64,000 bases of DNA from Paenibacillus sp. SYP-B4298 (GTDB taxonomy: Bacteria; Bacillota; Bacilli; Paenibacillales; Paenibacillaceae): contig NZ_CP115484.1 in NCBI RefSeq assembly GCF_027627475.1, positions 4,382,501 to 4,446,500 on the forward strand. The letters are read 5' to 3'. Made by a program: the position numbers and the translations under genes. Every line of letters starts with the position of its first letter. The first letter of the stretch is position 1. Of the stretch, positions 43,422 to 51,804 are shown one piece after another. Under the pieces are notes generated by a model, which had not been told where the DNA came from, searched no databases, and saw nothing but the letters and a program-made list of their open reading frames with translations.

Positions 43422-43968
43422 AGGTAGAGCGGGAGCGCGTCCTGCCGGGCCAGCCCGCCTGCCCCGGCCAGCCTGCCTGACTGCCTCCCTGCCCTTGGGC
43501 ATGTGTGGCCTCCCAATTCGCATACCAGCGGTCGATCATGCCATGAATCTGAAAAAATACAGTGCTGCGCGGCGCCACATCGAAGTCATTAAGGTCTTCT
43601 TCTCCATACAACAGCGCCGCTTGCTGATGAATGCAGTTATGCAGATAGGCCGACTCAATAAATCGCCCCAGTTCATCGGCCGTAGCGAATGACTCCGGCT
43701 GAGTGACAATTCTTCGCTCCGCCTCGGTATCATAGCAGTAGGAACGGCGAATGGCCTCCGGCACCTCCCGCCATGGCTCCACCAGCGAGGCGTCATAGCC
43801 CTGCTGGTTATACCAGGCCAGCGCTTTGCGAATATATTGGCGGTGGAACCGTAGAAAATCTTCGCCATACCCGGCTGGCGGCTGCTCCACATTGACATGA
43901 TGATGGGCATGATGCCAGTTGCGATGCTCCATCAGCAGGCTGTTCGGATAATTCGGAATGCGCGGCAC
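43156..43968 (-). CDS. Histidine-rich unknown protein; 3' end runs antisense into the Nudix gene
   Basis: The first ~165 residues look real: PNYPNSLLMEHRNWHHAHHH, IRKALAWYNQQGYD, SAYLHNCIHQQAALLYGEED, DFDVAPRSTVFFQIHGMIDRWYANWE. Clusters of His recall copper or iron sites of tyrosinase-like proteins, but I cannot place the family. After about residue 170 the frame passes through a GC-rich tract (QAGWPGQAGWPG) and continues as Ser/Arg-rich sequence antisense to the Nudix gene. In another frame a TAG occurs near 43420, exactly at the Nudix end, so a frameshift in the repeat is likely. The start is GTG at 43968 with GGGAGG 7 nt upstream. Confidence 0.6.
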   Translation of the reverse strand: MPRIPNYPNSLLMEHRNWHHAHHHVNVEQPPAGYGEDFLRFHRQYIRKALAWYNQQGYDASLVEPWREVPEAIRRSYCYDTEAERRIVTQPESFATADELGRFIESAYLHNCIHQQAALLYGEEDLNDFDVAPRSTVFFQIHGMIDRWYANWEATHAQGQGGSQAGWPGQAGWPGRTRSRSTSRAPSTTGIFSYSKLSRAGQNQQPAPQGSAAAAFRGDPGLHREPSRTSAPLRTARSSHPGSPRTSLPLLLSEVAVRTTDGRRRSRRHG

Positions 43969-44070
43969 GCTTTTCCCTCCCGTACACCATTTTGGTTTGC
44001 TTGCTACTATCCTATGTCCGCAGGAATACAAGCGTGAAGAAGGGACGGAGCGTCTGGGAGAAAATTATGA

Positions 44071-44118
44071 ACAAAGGTCGAGCCCGTGTGCAGCAGCTGC
44101 ACCGGGCTCGACCTTTGT
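44071..44118 (-). terminator. Hairpin after the RND efflux operon
   Basis: 16-bp perfect stem ACAAAGGTCGAGCCCG/CGGGCTCGACCTTTGT with an inner GTGCAGCAGCTGCAC palindrome. The minus strand then reads TTTGTTCATAATTTTC. It is about 75 bases past the permease stop. Confidence 0.65.
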
Positions 44119-44192
44119 GCTCATTGGATTCTATTCATGTGTTCCTTCCGTCGACTTTCCTTGAAATGATCGATTGGATGGTCTAAGGCTTC

Positions 44193-47100
44193 CTAGACCT
44201 CCGTAGCTGTCGCTTCCGTGGCTGTCTTGCCTCTTCTGCGCAGCACCCGCCGCAGCCACTGGCTGAAGTCATCTGCCATGCTGTAGACAACCGGGACAAA
44301 GATCAATGTAAATACCGTTGAGAACAACAAGCCGAAGATGACGACAATGCCCAGCGGCGCCTGCATGCTGGAGCCTTCCCCAAGTCCAAGCGCGAGCGGG
44401 ATCATCCCGAGCACCGTCGTCAATGTCATCATGAGAATCGGTCGCACCCTGCTCGGCGAGCCTGCCATTATGGCCTCATAGCGCTCCATTCCTTGCCTGC
44501 GTAAAATGTTGATATAATCCACCAGCACAATTCCATTGTTAACGACGACCCCAACGAGCAGAATCATCCCGATCAACGCCGGCAAGCTGATGGCGGTATT
44601 TGTTACAAATAGTCCAATCAAGACACCTATGATCGAGGTGGGTACCGAGAACATAATGATAAACGGATGAAGCAGCGACTCGAACTGAATCGCCATGACG
44701 ACATAGACGAGAAAGATAGAGAATACGAGTGCAAGAGCCAGATCAATGAACGAGTCCAGCATCTCCTCGGCATCGCCGCCCATGGAATAGCTGTAGCCCT
44801 CCGGGAAGTTCATCTTATTTAATGCGGCTTGAATGTCGTTCGCTACACTCCCCAGATCGCGTCCAATTACATCGCTCGTGACATTGATTTGTCGCTGTTG
44901 GTTTTCCCGTTGGATGACGACCGGGCCCTTCAACTGCTCAAATTTGGCAACCTGTGACAACGGAATATACTGGCCGGTAGCTGTCTGCAATCGCAGTTGG
45001 CTAAGAGCCGCCAGGTTGGCCCTCTCCTCCTCGGGCATCACGACGCGAACATCATACTCCGAGCCCTCTTCCCTGAACTTCGTCGCGAGCTGTCCGTTCA
45101 TGGCCAACTGGATCTCGCTAATGATCTGCTGATAGCTCAGTCCGTACTGCGCAGCCATCAGACGGTCGACGATAATGTTCATCTCCTCGTTGCCTTCCTG
45201 CGAGGAGGTCTGAGCATTATGGACACCCTCCACCTCAGAGATCAGCCACATGACCTGGTCAGCAACCTCCTCCAGCACCTCACGGTCCTGACCGTTAAGC
45301 TTGATCTGGATCGGGCTGCCCGCGCCCAGCCCCGTCTCCATTGCGGAGACCGTAATCTCTGCTCCTGGAATCTCCTGCGTCTGCCTGCTCAAGCTGCTTA
45401 CGAATTCCCGGGTCGTCATGTCGCGCTCCGTGGAGCCAATCAGCTCCATCGTCAGTGTCGCTTGATTGGAGCTATCTCCACCGAAGCCGAGACTGCTTCC
45501 ACCGATCGATAGATACGCCATGCGGATCATCGATTCATAGGGTGCGAGCAGCGCTTCCACTTCGTTGGCTATCTCCTTGGTTTCCTCCAGTCTTGTGCCT
45601 GAGGGAGCCTTAATCGTAACGGTTAGCCGCCCCTCATCATCTGCTGGCATCAGCTCCATGCCGATCATGGGCGCCAACGCCAGGCTGCCTACCATTAAGG
45701 CACCGACGAGAGCAACCGTCGTCTTGCGATGCTTCAGTGACCAGGCCAGCCGCTTCTTGTAGAATTGAATCAGCAGATTCAGTCCGCGCTCGAACAAGCT
45801 AGGCTTGCGCTCCTTGAGCGGCGCCGACATCAGCTTGGCCGACAACATTGGCACCAGCGTAATCGCGACAATCAGCGAGGCCAGCAGTGAAAAGGCGACG
45901 GTCAGCGCCATCGGCTTGAAGATGTCTGCGGCAATGCCCTGGACGAAGACAATCGGCACAAATACGACCAGCGAGGTTACGGTGGAAGCAATAACTGCCG
46001 TCCCCAGCTCGGACGCTCCTTTGACCGCCGCTTGCAGAACCGTCGCGCCGCGCTGACGATGAACGACGATGTTTTCCAAGATAACGATCGAGCAATCCAG
46101 CATCATCCCGATCCCCAGGGCCAGTCCGCCCATGGAAATAATGTTAAGCGTCTGCCCTGTAAAGTACATCATCGCAAAGGTAGACAAGACGGCAATCGGA
46201 ATGGCGATCCCGATAACCAATGTGGCTCTGATGCTGCGCAGGAACACGATCAGGATCAGGACAGCTAGTATGCCCCCTTGCAGCATATTGTTCATGACGC
46301 CATCAATCGACTGCCGAATGTAGATGGAGGAATCCGTTACCACCGTCAGCTCGACACCTTCTGGAAGCTGGCTGTTCATCTCCTCCATTGCCTTATAGAT
46401 TTCATCCGCCACCGAGACGGTATTCGCATCGGACTGCTTCTGGATCGACAGGACAAGAGCCGGAGCGCCATTGACCAGCGTAAGCGAGGTTTCCTCCTTA
46501 TAGGTGTCCTTGACCTCCGCCAGTTCATGCAGCCGAATCTGCTGACCGTTGGACAGCAGAATGAGCGTATCGCGAATCTCAGCGACAGAGCTGTATTCGC
46601 CCTTCACGCGAATCTGCATCTCCTGTTGCCCCTTGACGACGCTCCCCGCCGAAACCGATTGATTGCCTGCGCCAAGCACCTGTACAATCTGCGATGGTGC
46701 TACCCCGTATCTGGCCAGGGCGGCTCGATTCAATTCCACCAGAATCTCTCGTGTCTTCCCGCCGGCAGCAGATACGGAGGCCACCCCCTTCTGCCGCTCG
46801 AGAAAAGGAATGAACTGTGTTTCCGTCATGCTCTGAAGTCGCGAGCTATCCTCCCCGGACAACGCTAACGACATAATGGGCAACTGCTGCGGGTCGAAGC
46901 GCAGTACAGAAGGCGTACCAGCGTCCTTCGGCAGGAACTCCTTCACCTGGTCTACCTTCTCGCGAATGTCCAGCAGTGTATTATCTAGATTGGTGCCGGA
47001 CTTGAATTCCATGATCACAAGCGAGGAATTGGCCTGAGACTGAGACGTAAGACGACTCATGCCTTGTATCGAGCTGAGCGACGCCTCCATAGGTCTAGTA

Positions 47101-47288
47101 ACTAGCTTCTCGATCTCCTCAGGAGCCGCTCCCTGATAGGAGGTGGCCACCACGGCAACCGGGATGTCGATCTTCGGGAAGAGGTCAACAGCCAGATTGC
47201 GCAGGCTCACCAGACTCAGAGCAATGACAGCAAGAACGAGCATTGTGACACCTACCGGACGCCGGACGGATACATCCACTATTCTCAA
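44193..47288 (-). CDS. RND-family efflux permease (SwrC/AcrB-like)
   Basis: A protein of 1031 residues with 12 membrane segments and two large extracellular loops, the standard HAE1/RND size. Motifs include VRRPVGVTMLVLAVIALSLVSL at the start, GIGMMLDCSIVILENIVVHRQRG with the proton-relay aspartate of helix 4, and FVPIVFVQGIAADIFKPMALTVAF. It exports amphiphilic compounds using the proton gradient. In Bacillus the SwrC protein of this family gives surfactin resistance. It overlaps the adaptor gene upstream by 4 bases (ATGA). Confidence 0.94.
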   Translation of the reverse strand: MRIVDVSVRRPVGVTMLVLAVIALSLVSLRNLAVDLFPKIDIPVAVVATSYQGAAPEEIEKLVTRPMEASLSSIQGMSRLTSQSQANSSLVIMEFKSGTNLDNTLLDIREKVDQVKEFLPKDAGTPSVLRFDPQQLPIMSLALSGEDSSRLQSMTETQFIPFLERQKGVASVSAAGGKTREILVELNRAALARYGVAPSQIVQVLGAGNQSVSAGSVVKGQQEMQIRVKGEYSSVAEIRDTLILLSNGQQIRLHELAEVKDTYKEETSLTLVNGAPALVLSIQKQSDANTVSVADEIYKAMEEMNSQLPEGVELTVVTDSSIYIRQSIDGVMNNMLQGGILAVLILIVFLRSIRATLVIGIAIPIAVLSTFAMMYFTGQTLNIISMGGLALGIGMMLDCSIVILENIVVHRQRGATVLQAAVKGASELGTAVIASTVTSLVVFVPIVFVQGIAADIFKPMALTVAFSLLASLIVAITLVPMLSAKLMSAPLKERKPSLFERGLNLLIQFYKKRLAWSLKHRKTTVALVGALMVGSLALAPMIGMELMPADDEGRLTVTIKAPSGTRLEETKEIANEVEALLAPYESMIRMAYLSIGGSSLGFGGDSSNQATLTMELIGSTERDMTTREFVSSLSRQTQEIPGAEITVSAMETGLGAGSPIQIKLNGQDREVLEEVADQVMWLISEVEGVHNAQTSSQEGNEEMNIIVDRLMAAQYGLSYQQIISEIQLAMNGQLATKFREEGSEYDVRVVMPEEERANLAALSQLRLQTATGQYIPLSQVAKFEQLKGPVVIQRENQQRQINVTSDVIGRDLGSVANDIQAALNKMNFPEGYSYSMGGDAEEMLDSFIDLALALVFSIFLVYVVMAIQFESLLHPFIIMFSVPTSIIGVLIGLFVTNTAISLPALIGMILLVGVVVNNGIVLVDYINILRRQGMERYEAIMAGSPSRVRPILMMTLTTVLGMIPLALGLGEGSSMQAPLGIVVIFGLLFSTVFTLIFVPVVYSMADDFSQWLRRVLRRRGKTATEATATEV

Positions 47289-48343
47289 GGTTTCTGCGCC
47301 CCCTCGACAACTGTGACCTTCATCCCGTCCTCCAGCGTAATCTGCCCCTTGGTCACAATCAGATCACCAGGCTGAATATCCCCCTTGACCGCAGTCAGGG
47401 AGGATTGGGTCTCCAGCACCTCGATGTTCTTCATCACCGCTCGATCCTTCTCAATGACAAATAGGTAAGAGGCTCCGCCCTTCTCCACCACCGCTTCTGT
47501 CGGTACAAGCAAGGCATCCTGCTGCCGCTCCTGCGTCAGCAATAGCTTGGCGATCATCCCCGGCTTGATCGCCTGATCTTCATTGGCCAATCGCACCTCA
47601 AGTGTATAGAAACCGGTGTCGTTGGTCACAGGAGAAAGATAGCTGATCGTCCCCGTATGCCCGGCGCCCAGATCCGGGATGTCCACCTGAATCTCTGTCT
47701 TATTCTGGAGTACCAGCATCTGGCTCGAGCTGACATTGGCAGTAATCTTGATCGGTTGGATGGAGACCACGGTGAACAGAGGCGAGCTTGGCGATGCGAA
47801 GCCTCCAAGCTCGCCGTTCACATTGACGATCTCGCCAGCGAATGGCGTTGTAATATATGTATTTTCCAGTTGCGCTCGTGTTTGCCGCAGACGCAGCTTC
47901 GACTGCTCAACCGAGATGCGCGCCTGCTCCAGCTCCGTATCTGTCGTCATCTCGGATCGTACCAGCACCTTATACTGGTTCTGGGCAATCTCGAGCGCAT
48001 ATTCCTCCATTTCTACCTGGGTCTGCAGGTCATCTCCCTTGATTCTCCCAAGCCGCTGTCCCTTCTTCACGCGGTCCCCCTTCTTGACATCCAACTGGAT
48101 AATCTCCCCGGTCATCTTGGGGAAGACATCGACCGCGGTGCTCGGTACCGCCGACCCAATCAATTCACTCTGCTGGGTCAGCGCGCCTTGTGTGACAGCT
48201 TTCACCTGAACAGGCGTCTGGCGCTCCTCCTGCGACTGCTTCTCCGCCGCCGACGGCTCATCGACCTCTGTGCAGCCTGATAATAGCAGCATCCCTGCAA
48301 TGATTCCTGCGGCAAGCAGTGTATTCCACCTTATGCTTCTCAA
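47285..48343 (-). CDS. RND efflux membrane-fusion (adaptor) lipoprotein
   Basis: A protein of 352 residues. A signal segment (WNTLLAAGIIAGMLLLSGC) carries the lipobox LSGC, so it is lipid-anchored outside the membrane. The order after it is barrel strands, a biotinyl/lipoyl-like motif (PKMTGEIIQLDVKKGDRVKKGQRL), a short helical hairpin (EQARISVEQSKLRLRQTRAQLE), the second lipoyl half and beta-barrel repeats. It links the RND permease to the exterior. The start is TTG at 48343 with AAAGGAG about 10 nt upstream. A frame extending to 48664 is unsupported. The pair forms a two-gene operon without an outer-membrane channel, as expected in Gram-positives. Confidence 0.92.
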   Translation of the reverse strand: MRSIRWNTLLAAGIIAGMLLLSGCTEVDEPSAAEKQSQEERQTPVQVKAVTQGALTQQSELIGSAVPSTAVDVFPKMTGEIIQLDVKKGDRVKKGQRLGRIKGDDLQTQVEMEEYALEIAQNQYKVLVRSEMTTDTELEQARISVEQSKLRLRQTRAQLENTYITTPFAGEIVNVNGELGGFASPSSPLFTVVSIQPIKITANVSSSQMLVLQNKTEIQVDIPDLGAGHTGTISYLSPVTNDTGFYTLEVRLANEDQAIKPGMIAKLLLTQERQQDALLVPTEAVVEKGGASYLFVIEKDRAVMKNIEVLETQSSLTAVKGDIQPGDLIVTKGQITLEDGMKVTVVEGAQKP

Positions 48344-48813
48344 CCTTATTCCACTCCTTTGCATACGACTGGCGTTACTTACGGTTGCACATGCTACAGA
48401 TTGGATGCACGTCCCGCAACTACTGTTACTAGTTACGAGAGGCAGGCGGAATTGTTTCATAATTTTATTAATTTTTCTGATAAATCCCCCCTTTGGCCGT
48501 TGCTTATCGTCATGGAGAGATGATGACTTACCTATATAGCAAGAAAAACCACCCCAGCAAATTGAACTCGTGAAACGCCCCCCAATGTTAGATACATCTC
48601 CCATTGGGGGGCGTTTCATCGCAGCCATCTTCAAGGGCGGTTCCGTATGATGATCGTTCCACATGATCCCGCATACATTAGTTTCACTTATAATTCCTGC
48701 TGTGCAGACTCAATGATGCTTTACTAGCTGATTCGGCTCCGTTTCACAAGCAGCGGTATAATCGAACAACGTCAGACTCAACGATGCTCCACTAGTCGCC
48801 ATGACTCCGCGTT
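48344..48813. other. Intergenic region with a large perfect hairpin
   Basis: A 17-bp perfect stem lies at 48571-48587 and 48602-48618 (TGAAACGCCCCCCAATG/CATTGGGGGGCGTTTCA) with a 14-nt loop. It is placed to end the lipoprotein transcript from upstream, though no T-run follows directly on the minus strand. No gene is seen in the rest. Confidence 0.55.
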
Positions 48814-49230
48814 CTAAGGAGTACTCGGAGCACTCATACCTGGTAGCGCCTCCTTAGCGTCAGGAGTCTCGCTGCCCTCTGACGGCGATGCATTCTCCTC
48901 TTGGGCATTGCTGGAGGAATCCTCCGATGTAGTTGGGTCCGTCGACAGATCCTCCTGCTTATCGGATTCAGAGTTCAGCGAGTCAGGTACCGTCGTGTCT
49001 GGCATGCCAGAGTCTGGTGCACTCGTGTCTGGGGCATCCGTTGCACCCGGAGTGGTTGGGTCTGGGGTGATCCTATCCGGGGACGACATGTCTGGGGATG
49101 TTGTCCCCGGCGTCGCCGTATCAGGCGTTGAAGCAGGTGTATTGGTGGAATTACCAGTAGAAGAACAGCCCGCACCGACCAACAGCAGAGCTAACGAAAG
49201 TACAATCAGCGCATGTTGTTTTCTTTTCAT
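48814..49230 (-). CDS. Lipoprotein with TPD/SPD-rich repeats
   Basis: A protein of 138 residues. A signal segment (ALIVLSLALLLVGAGC) ends in a probable lipobox cysteine. The mature part is low complexity, built on short repeats TPDT, SPDM, SPDR, TPDP, APDT, MPDT, VPDS and then a Ser/Glu/Asp-rich tail. It is strongly acidic and probably disordered, like a cell-wall spacer or surface tether. The start is ATG 49230 with GGGAGG 8 nt upstream. The longer frame to 49311 is unlikely. The function is unknown. Confidence 0.65.
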   Translation of the reverse strand: MKRKQHALIVLSLALLLVGAGCSSTGNSTNTPASTPDTATPGTTSPDMSSPDRITPDPTTPGATDAPDTSAPDSGMPDTTVPDSLNSESDKQEDLSTDPTTSEDSSSNAQEENASPSEGSETPDAKEALPGMSAPSTP

Positions 49231-49926
49231 CGTTATTACCTCCCGTGGTGTTGAAAGTGTCTTTTCCTGAACAGCCTTATTCGTCAACCTCCTGAGCGAC
49301 TGTATCTGCATGAGGACTACATTCCCATCTATACGCCTCCCTTCGTTGGTATCTAAATGTAAAGCCCGAAACTGAACGGAAGCTTAAATGAATCTAAAAG
49401 GAACATTAAATGAGAGAATCCTAACTTCTGGAAATCTATACATCTACCTAGGGCGGGGCTTTACACTTTGCAGGGAGCAGATGTTGCCGTATATACGTGT
49501 CGAGCACGATTATTTGCAGATATATACTGGAGGGTCGTTCAGGAAATGAAAACGCAGCAGGGGGGCGGCAGAGTGAGGAAAACTGCCCTTGAGCGAGTAT
49601 TCATGCGTGTCTCAGCTGTGACTCGGGAATGGGGAGGGAGGGGCTCACGCTAGGTAACACGATATAAAGATTCAACCTGATCGCGCTCCCCCATCCACCA
49701 CCGTCACCCTGCCGAGGCGGCACAAGCAAACCAAACTCAGCGACTTATATGCTACTTCGTTATGAGAATATTGTAATATAGCGCCATGTTCAGGTCTTCG
49801 ACGGGAAAATAGCATCGCCAAAGCTTACAGTGGAATGGTCGAACATTGGAATGTCGAACATCTGAATGTGTCAGTGCTCAACCTGCTGCTCAAGCGGACG
49901 GGGGAAAACGATCAGATTGGTACTGG
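49231..49926. other. Gene-poor region left of the phage-tail operon
   Basis: No credible gene is seen; a 61-codon plus-strand frame near 49468 lacks a ribosome site. It contains a 10-bp inverted repeat, TGTAAAGCCC (49358-49367) and GGGCTTTACA (49456-49465), and the short tandem repeat listed separately. It may mark the left boundary of the phage-derived segment. Confidence 0.4.
49838..49867 (+). repeat. 15-bp tandem direct repeat
   Basis: GTCGAACATTGGAAT and GTCGAACATCTGAAT are adjacent, with a partial third copy just upstream (TGGAATG). Possible protein-binding site or slippage product; the function is unknown. Confidence 0.5.
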
Positions 49927-50325
49927 CTAGCTCTGCTCGTGAATATCCTTAGTTTGGCTACGAAATGACGGACCCAGTAACGGCGCCTGCAACGCATTGT
50001 AATCCAGCACAGCCTTCTCGATGGCGGAGCGAAGCTCGGCCTGTCCCAGCTCGATCCCCTGTTCCTTCAGGCGGGTGCTTAGGTAGCCGTAGGCCGCTTC
50101 TAGCTTCTTCGGCCCGCCGACCTCCCGGAACACCGTCTCGGCAAATGCGAAGGCTTCGCCAGCCAGCTTATGCAGCAGCTCTCGCTGCTCATTGGTCGCG
50201 CGACTCTCCAGCCACCTCAGCATACGAGCGCGTGCCTGAAACAATGCAGCCGTAGCAACTGAAGCCAGAACAGACAGGATGGCGAGCACGATTGTTTGGA
50301 GATACGGTTGAAGCATAGCGTGCAT
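49927..50325 (-). CDS. Phage holin, LLH family
   Basis: A protein of 132 residues. One N-terminal membrane helix (LQTIVLAILSVLASVATAALF) is followed by a long charged helical domain with RWLESRATNEQRELLHKLAGEAFAFAETV and LKEQGIELGQAELRSAIEKAV, the pattern of LLH-type holins. Holins open the membrane so that endolysin can reach the wall. AAGGAG is about 10 nt before the ATG at 50325. It is the last gene of the tail/lysis operon, after the amidase. Confidence 0.82.
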   Translation of the reverse strand: MHAMLQPYLQTIVLAILSVLASVATAALFQARARMLRWLESRATNEQRELLHKLAGEAFAFAETVFREVGGPKKLEAAYGYLSTRLKEQGIELGQAELRSAIEKAVLDYNALQAPLLGPSFRSQTKDIHEQS

Positions 50326-50466
50326 ATGATTTCATCTCCTTAATATAGGATTTATTATGACAGACCTCATGACGAGATATATTGTCATACTATTCAGTTT
50401 TTTAAGATATTTAATAAGGTAAAGCCTATGCGACATGTATCATTAGCGGGGTTAAGGAATGAGCTA

Positions 50467-51309
50467 CTAGTGATTCTTCCTCAACCAGTTCGCTAGTATA
50501 ACAGCCAGCTCTGCCCTGCTTACCGGTTGCTCCGGCCTAAAGGTGCCATCTGGATAACCGCTCATTAGAGCATTAGGCGGGTCTGTCACCCGCTTGATAC
50601 CATCTTCGTACCATGATCCGGGTTTAATATCGGAATATTCAGTTTTATTAGACGTTTGATTGATCCCCGTCGCGGCAGTCGGGCTTGGGGCGTTGATCGT
50701 GCCAGAGCCAGCACTTGGCTGACCTGGAGAGTTCGTTGCAATAGGCTGCAAATCATATACCTGCACAAGAGCCGAGACGATCGCTTCTGCACATCGCTGC
50801 CGATACGCCTCCGACTTCAATAATTCGACTTCACGGCGATGAGTCATAAATCCACATTCTACGAGAATGGCCGGCATCCGGCTCTCCCGCACCATATGGT
50901 AATTCGCCATCTTGACTCCTCTGTCACGCAGGCCTGTCGCTGTAATCAACTGGGTCTGTAGAGCCTTGGCGAGTTGAACCGATGCGGCGGATGGCTTCGT
51001 ATACGTGAAGGTCTCGATTCCTTCCGCGCTGCTCCAGCCATCGCCGCTAGCATTGGCATGGATCGAGATGAGTACATCCGCTCCCCAGGCGTTGGCCTTG
51101 TCTGTGCGTTCCTTCAACGGCACATCGCGACTGCCGTCAGGAGCGTGGGTGAAGCTCGTCTCCACGCCCTCATAGTTTGCGAGAAACAGCGCAACCGTTT
51201 TTGCTGTAGGGTTGTTAAATTGAAACTCCCGCAGGCTCTCATCCGGCGACCGCTTGCCTGGTGTATCGGGGCCGTGCCCAGCATCAATTGCTATTTTCAA
51301 CTTGCTCAT
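50467..51309 (-). CDS. N-acetylmuramoyl-L-alanine amidase with SLH motif (endolysin)
   Basis: A protein of 280 residues. The amidase_3 domain (about 1-180) has the zinc ligands His in AIDAGHGPDTPG, Glu in SPDESLREFQFN, His in ISIHANASG and the catalytic Glu in ILVECGFM. A Ser/Thr/Pro-rich linker is followed by a single SLH-like motif at the C-terminus (GYPDGTFRPEQPVSRAELAVILANWL), which would bind secondary cell-wall polymer. The ATG at 51309 has AAGGA upstream. It lies between the fibre-side genes and the holin, so it is the lysis enzyme of the phage-tail module. Confidence 0.92.
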   Translation of the reverse strand: MSKLKIAIDAGHGPDTPGKRSPDESLREFQFNNPTAKTVALFLANYEGVETSFTHAPDGSRDVPLKERTDKANAWGADVLISIHANASGDGWSSAEGIETFTYTKPSAASVQLAKALQTQLITATGLRDRGVKMANYHMVRESRMPAILVECGFMTHRREVELLKSEAYRQRCAEAIVSALVQVYDLQPIATNSPGQPSAGSGTINAPSPTAATGINQTSNKTEYSDIKPGSWYEDGIKRVTDPPNALMSGYPDGTFRPEQPVSRAELAVILANWLRKNH

Positions 51310-51370
51310 GAGACTATCTTCCTTCTTAATCATTATGGTTGATCCTATTTTAACCGTCCCCATCCGTTAT

Positions 51371-51515
51371 TTACTGGCCAGCGGTAGACACTCCCGTCAC
51401 CCATCTCCATTGAGTTGGTTCGCCGGTGGCGTTGTTGACGAAGTTAAAATTACATGCAACGTCCGCGGCGGCGTCCTGGTCGATCTGCTGACCGTCAGTG
51501 TACCCCCCCAGCCTT
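51371..51515 (-). pseudogene. Orphan C-terminal fragment of a small phage tail gene
   Basis: Directly after the TAA stop of the neighbouring 92-residue gene the same frame stays open for 47 codons (KAGGYTDGQQIDQDAAADV ... to TAGQ-stop at 51371) with no ATG, GTG or TTG at a useful place. The composition is ordinary and not repetitive. It looks like the tail end of a gene that lost its start, or a readthrough extension. Family unknown. Confidence 0.35.
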
Positions 51516-51794
51516 TTAAGCTTTGGCGATGGCATCCGAGTCCGGGTAGGAAAAAAAGATCTGCTTTGTTTCAGGATCTACTCGATACCCACTACTCTCT
51601 GCAAAGTCCTGCTCATATGCACCGTATTCCAGCTCGAGGAGACCAACAGTATCCGGGATTCGCTCCGCTAAGGAACCATAGACCGCGAAATCTTGCTCCG
51701 TTGTTGTCGGTACTACATTCCCCGACCGTTGTCCCGTATCAACAAGGATTTTACCGGATGATTTATCGTAATAAAGCTTACGTCCTATTTGCAT
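51516..51794 (-). CDS. Small phage tail-region protein
   Basis: A protein of 92 residues beginning MQIGRKLYYDKSSGKILVDT, then RSGNVVPTTTEQDFAVYGSL and LLELEYGAYEQDF, with a Tyr/Pro-rich end. Similar short proteins of unknown function follow tail-fibre genes in Bacillus and Paenibacillus prophages. GGGGGA lies before the ATG at 51794. It is 10 bases after the fibre gene. Confidence 0.65.
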   Translation of the reverse strand: MQIGRKLYYDKSSGKILVDTGQRSGNVVPTTTEQDFAVYGSLAERIPDTVGLLELEYGAYEQDFAESSGYRVDPETKQIFFSYPDSDAIAKA

Positions 51795-51804
51795 ATTTAT
51801 CCCC

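Noticed and set aside
49555-49620. Possible fourth MITE copy (CCCTTGAGCGAGT ... GTGTCTCAG)
   Set aside because: Only short scattered matches to the element; not enough to call a copy.
49468-49653. 61-codon plus-strand frame left of the holin
   Set aside because: No ribosome site and no recognisable pattern.
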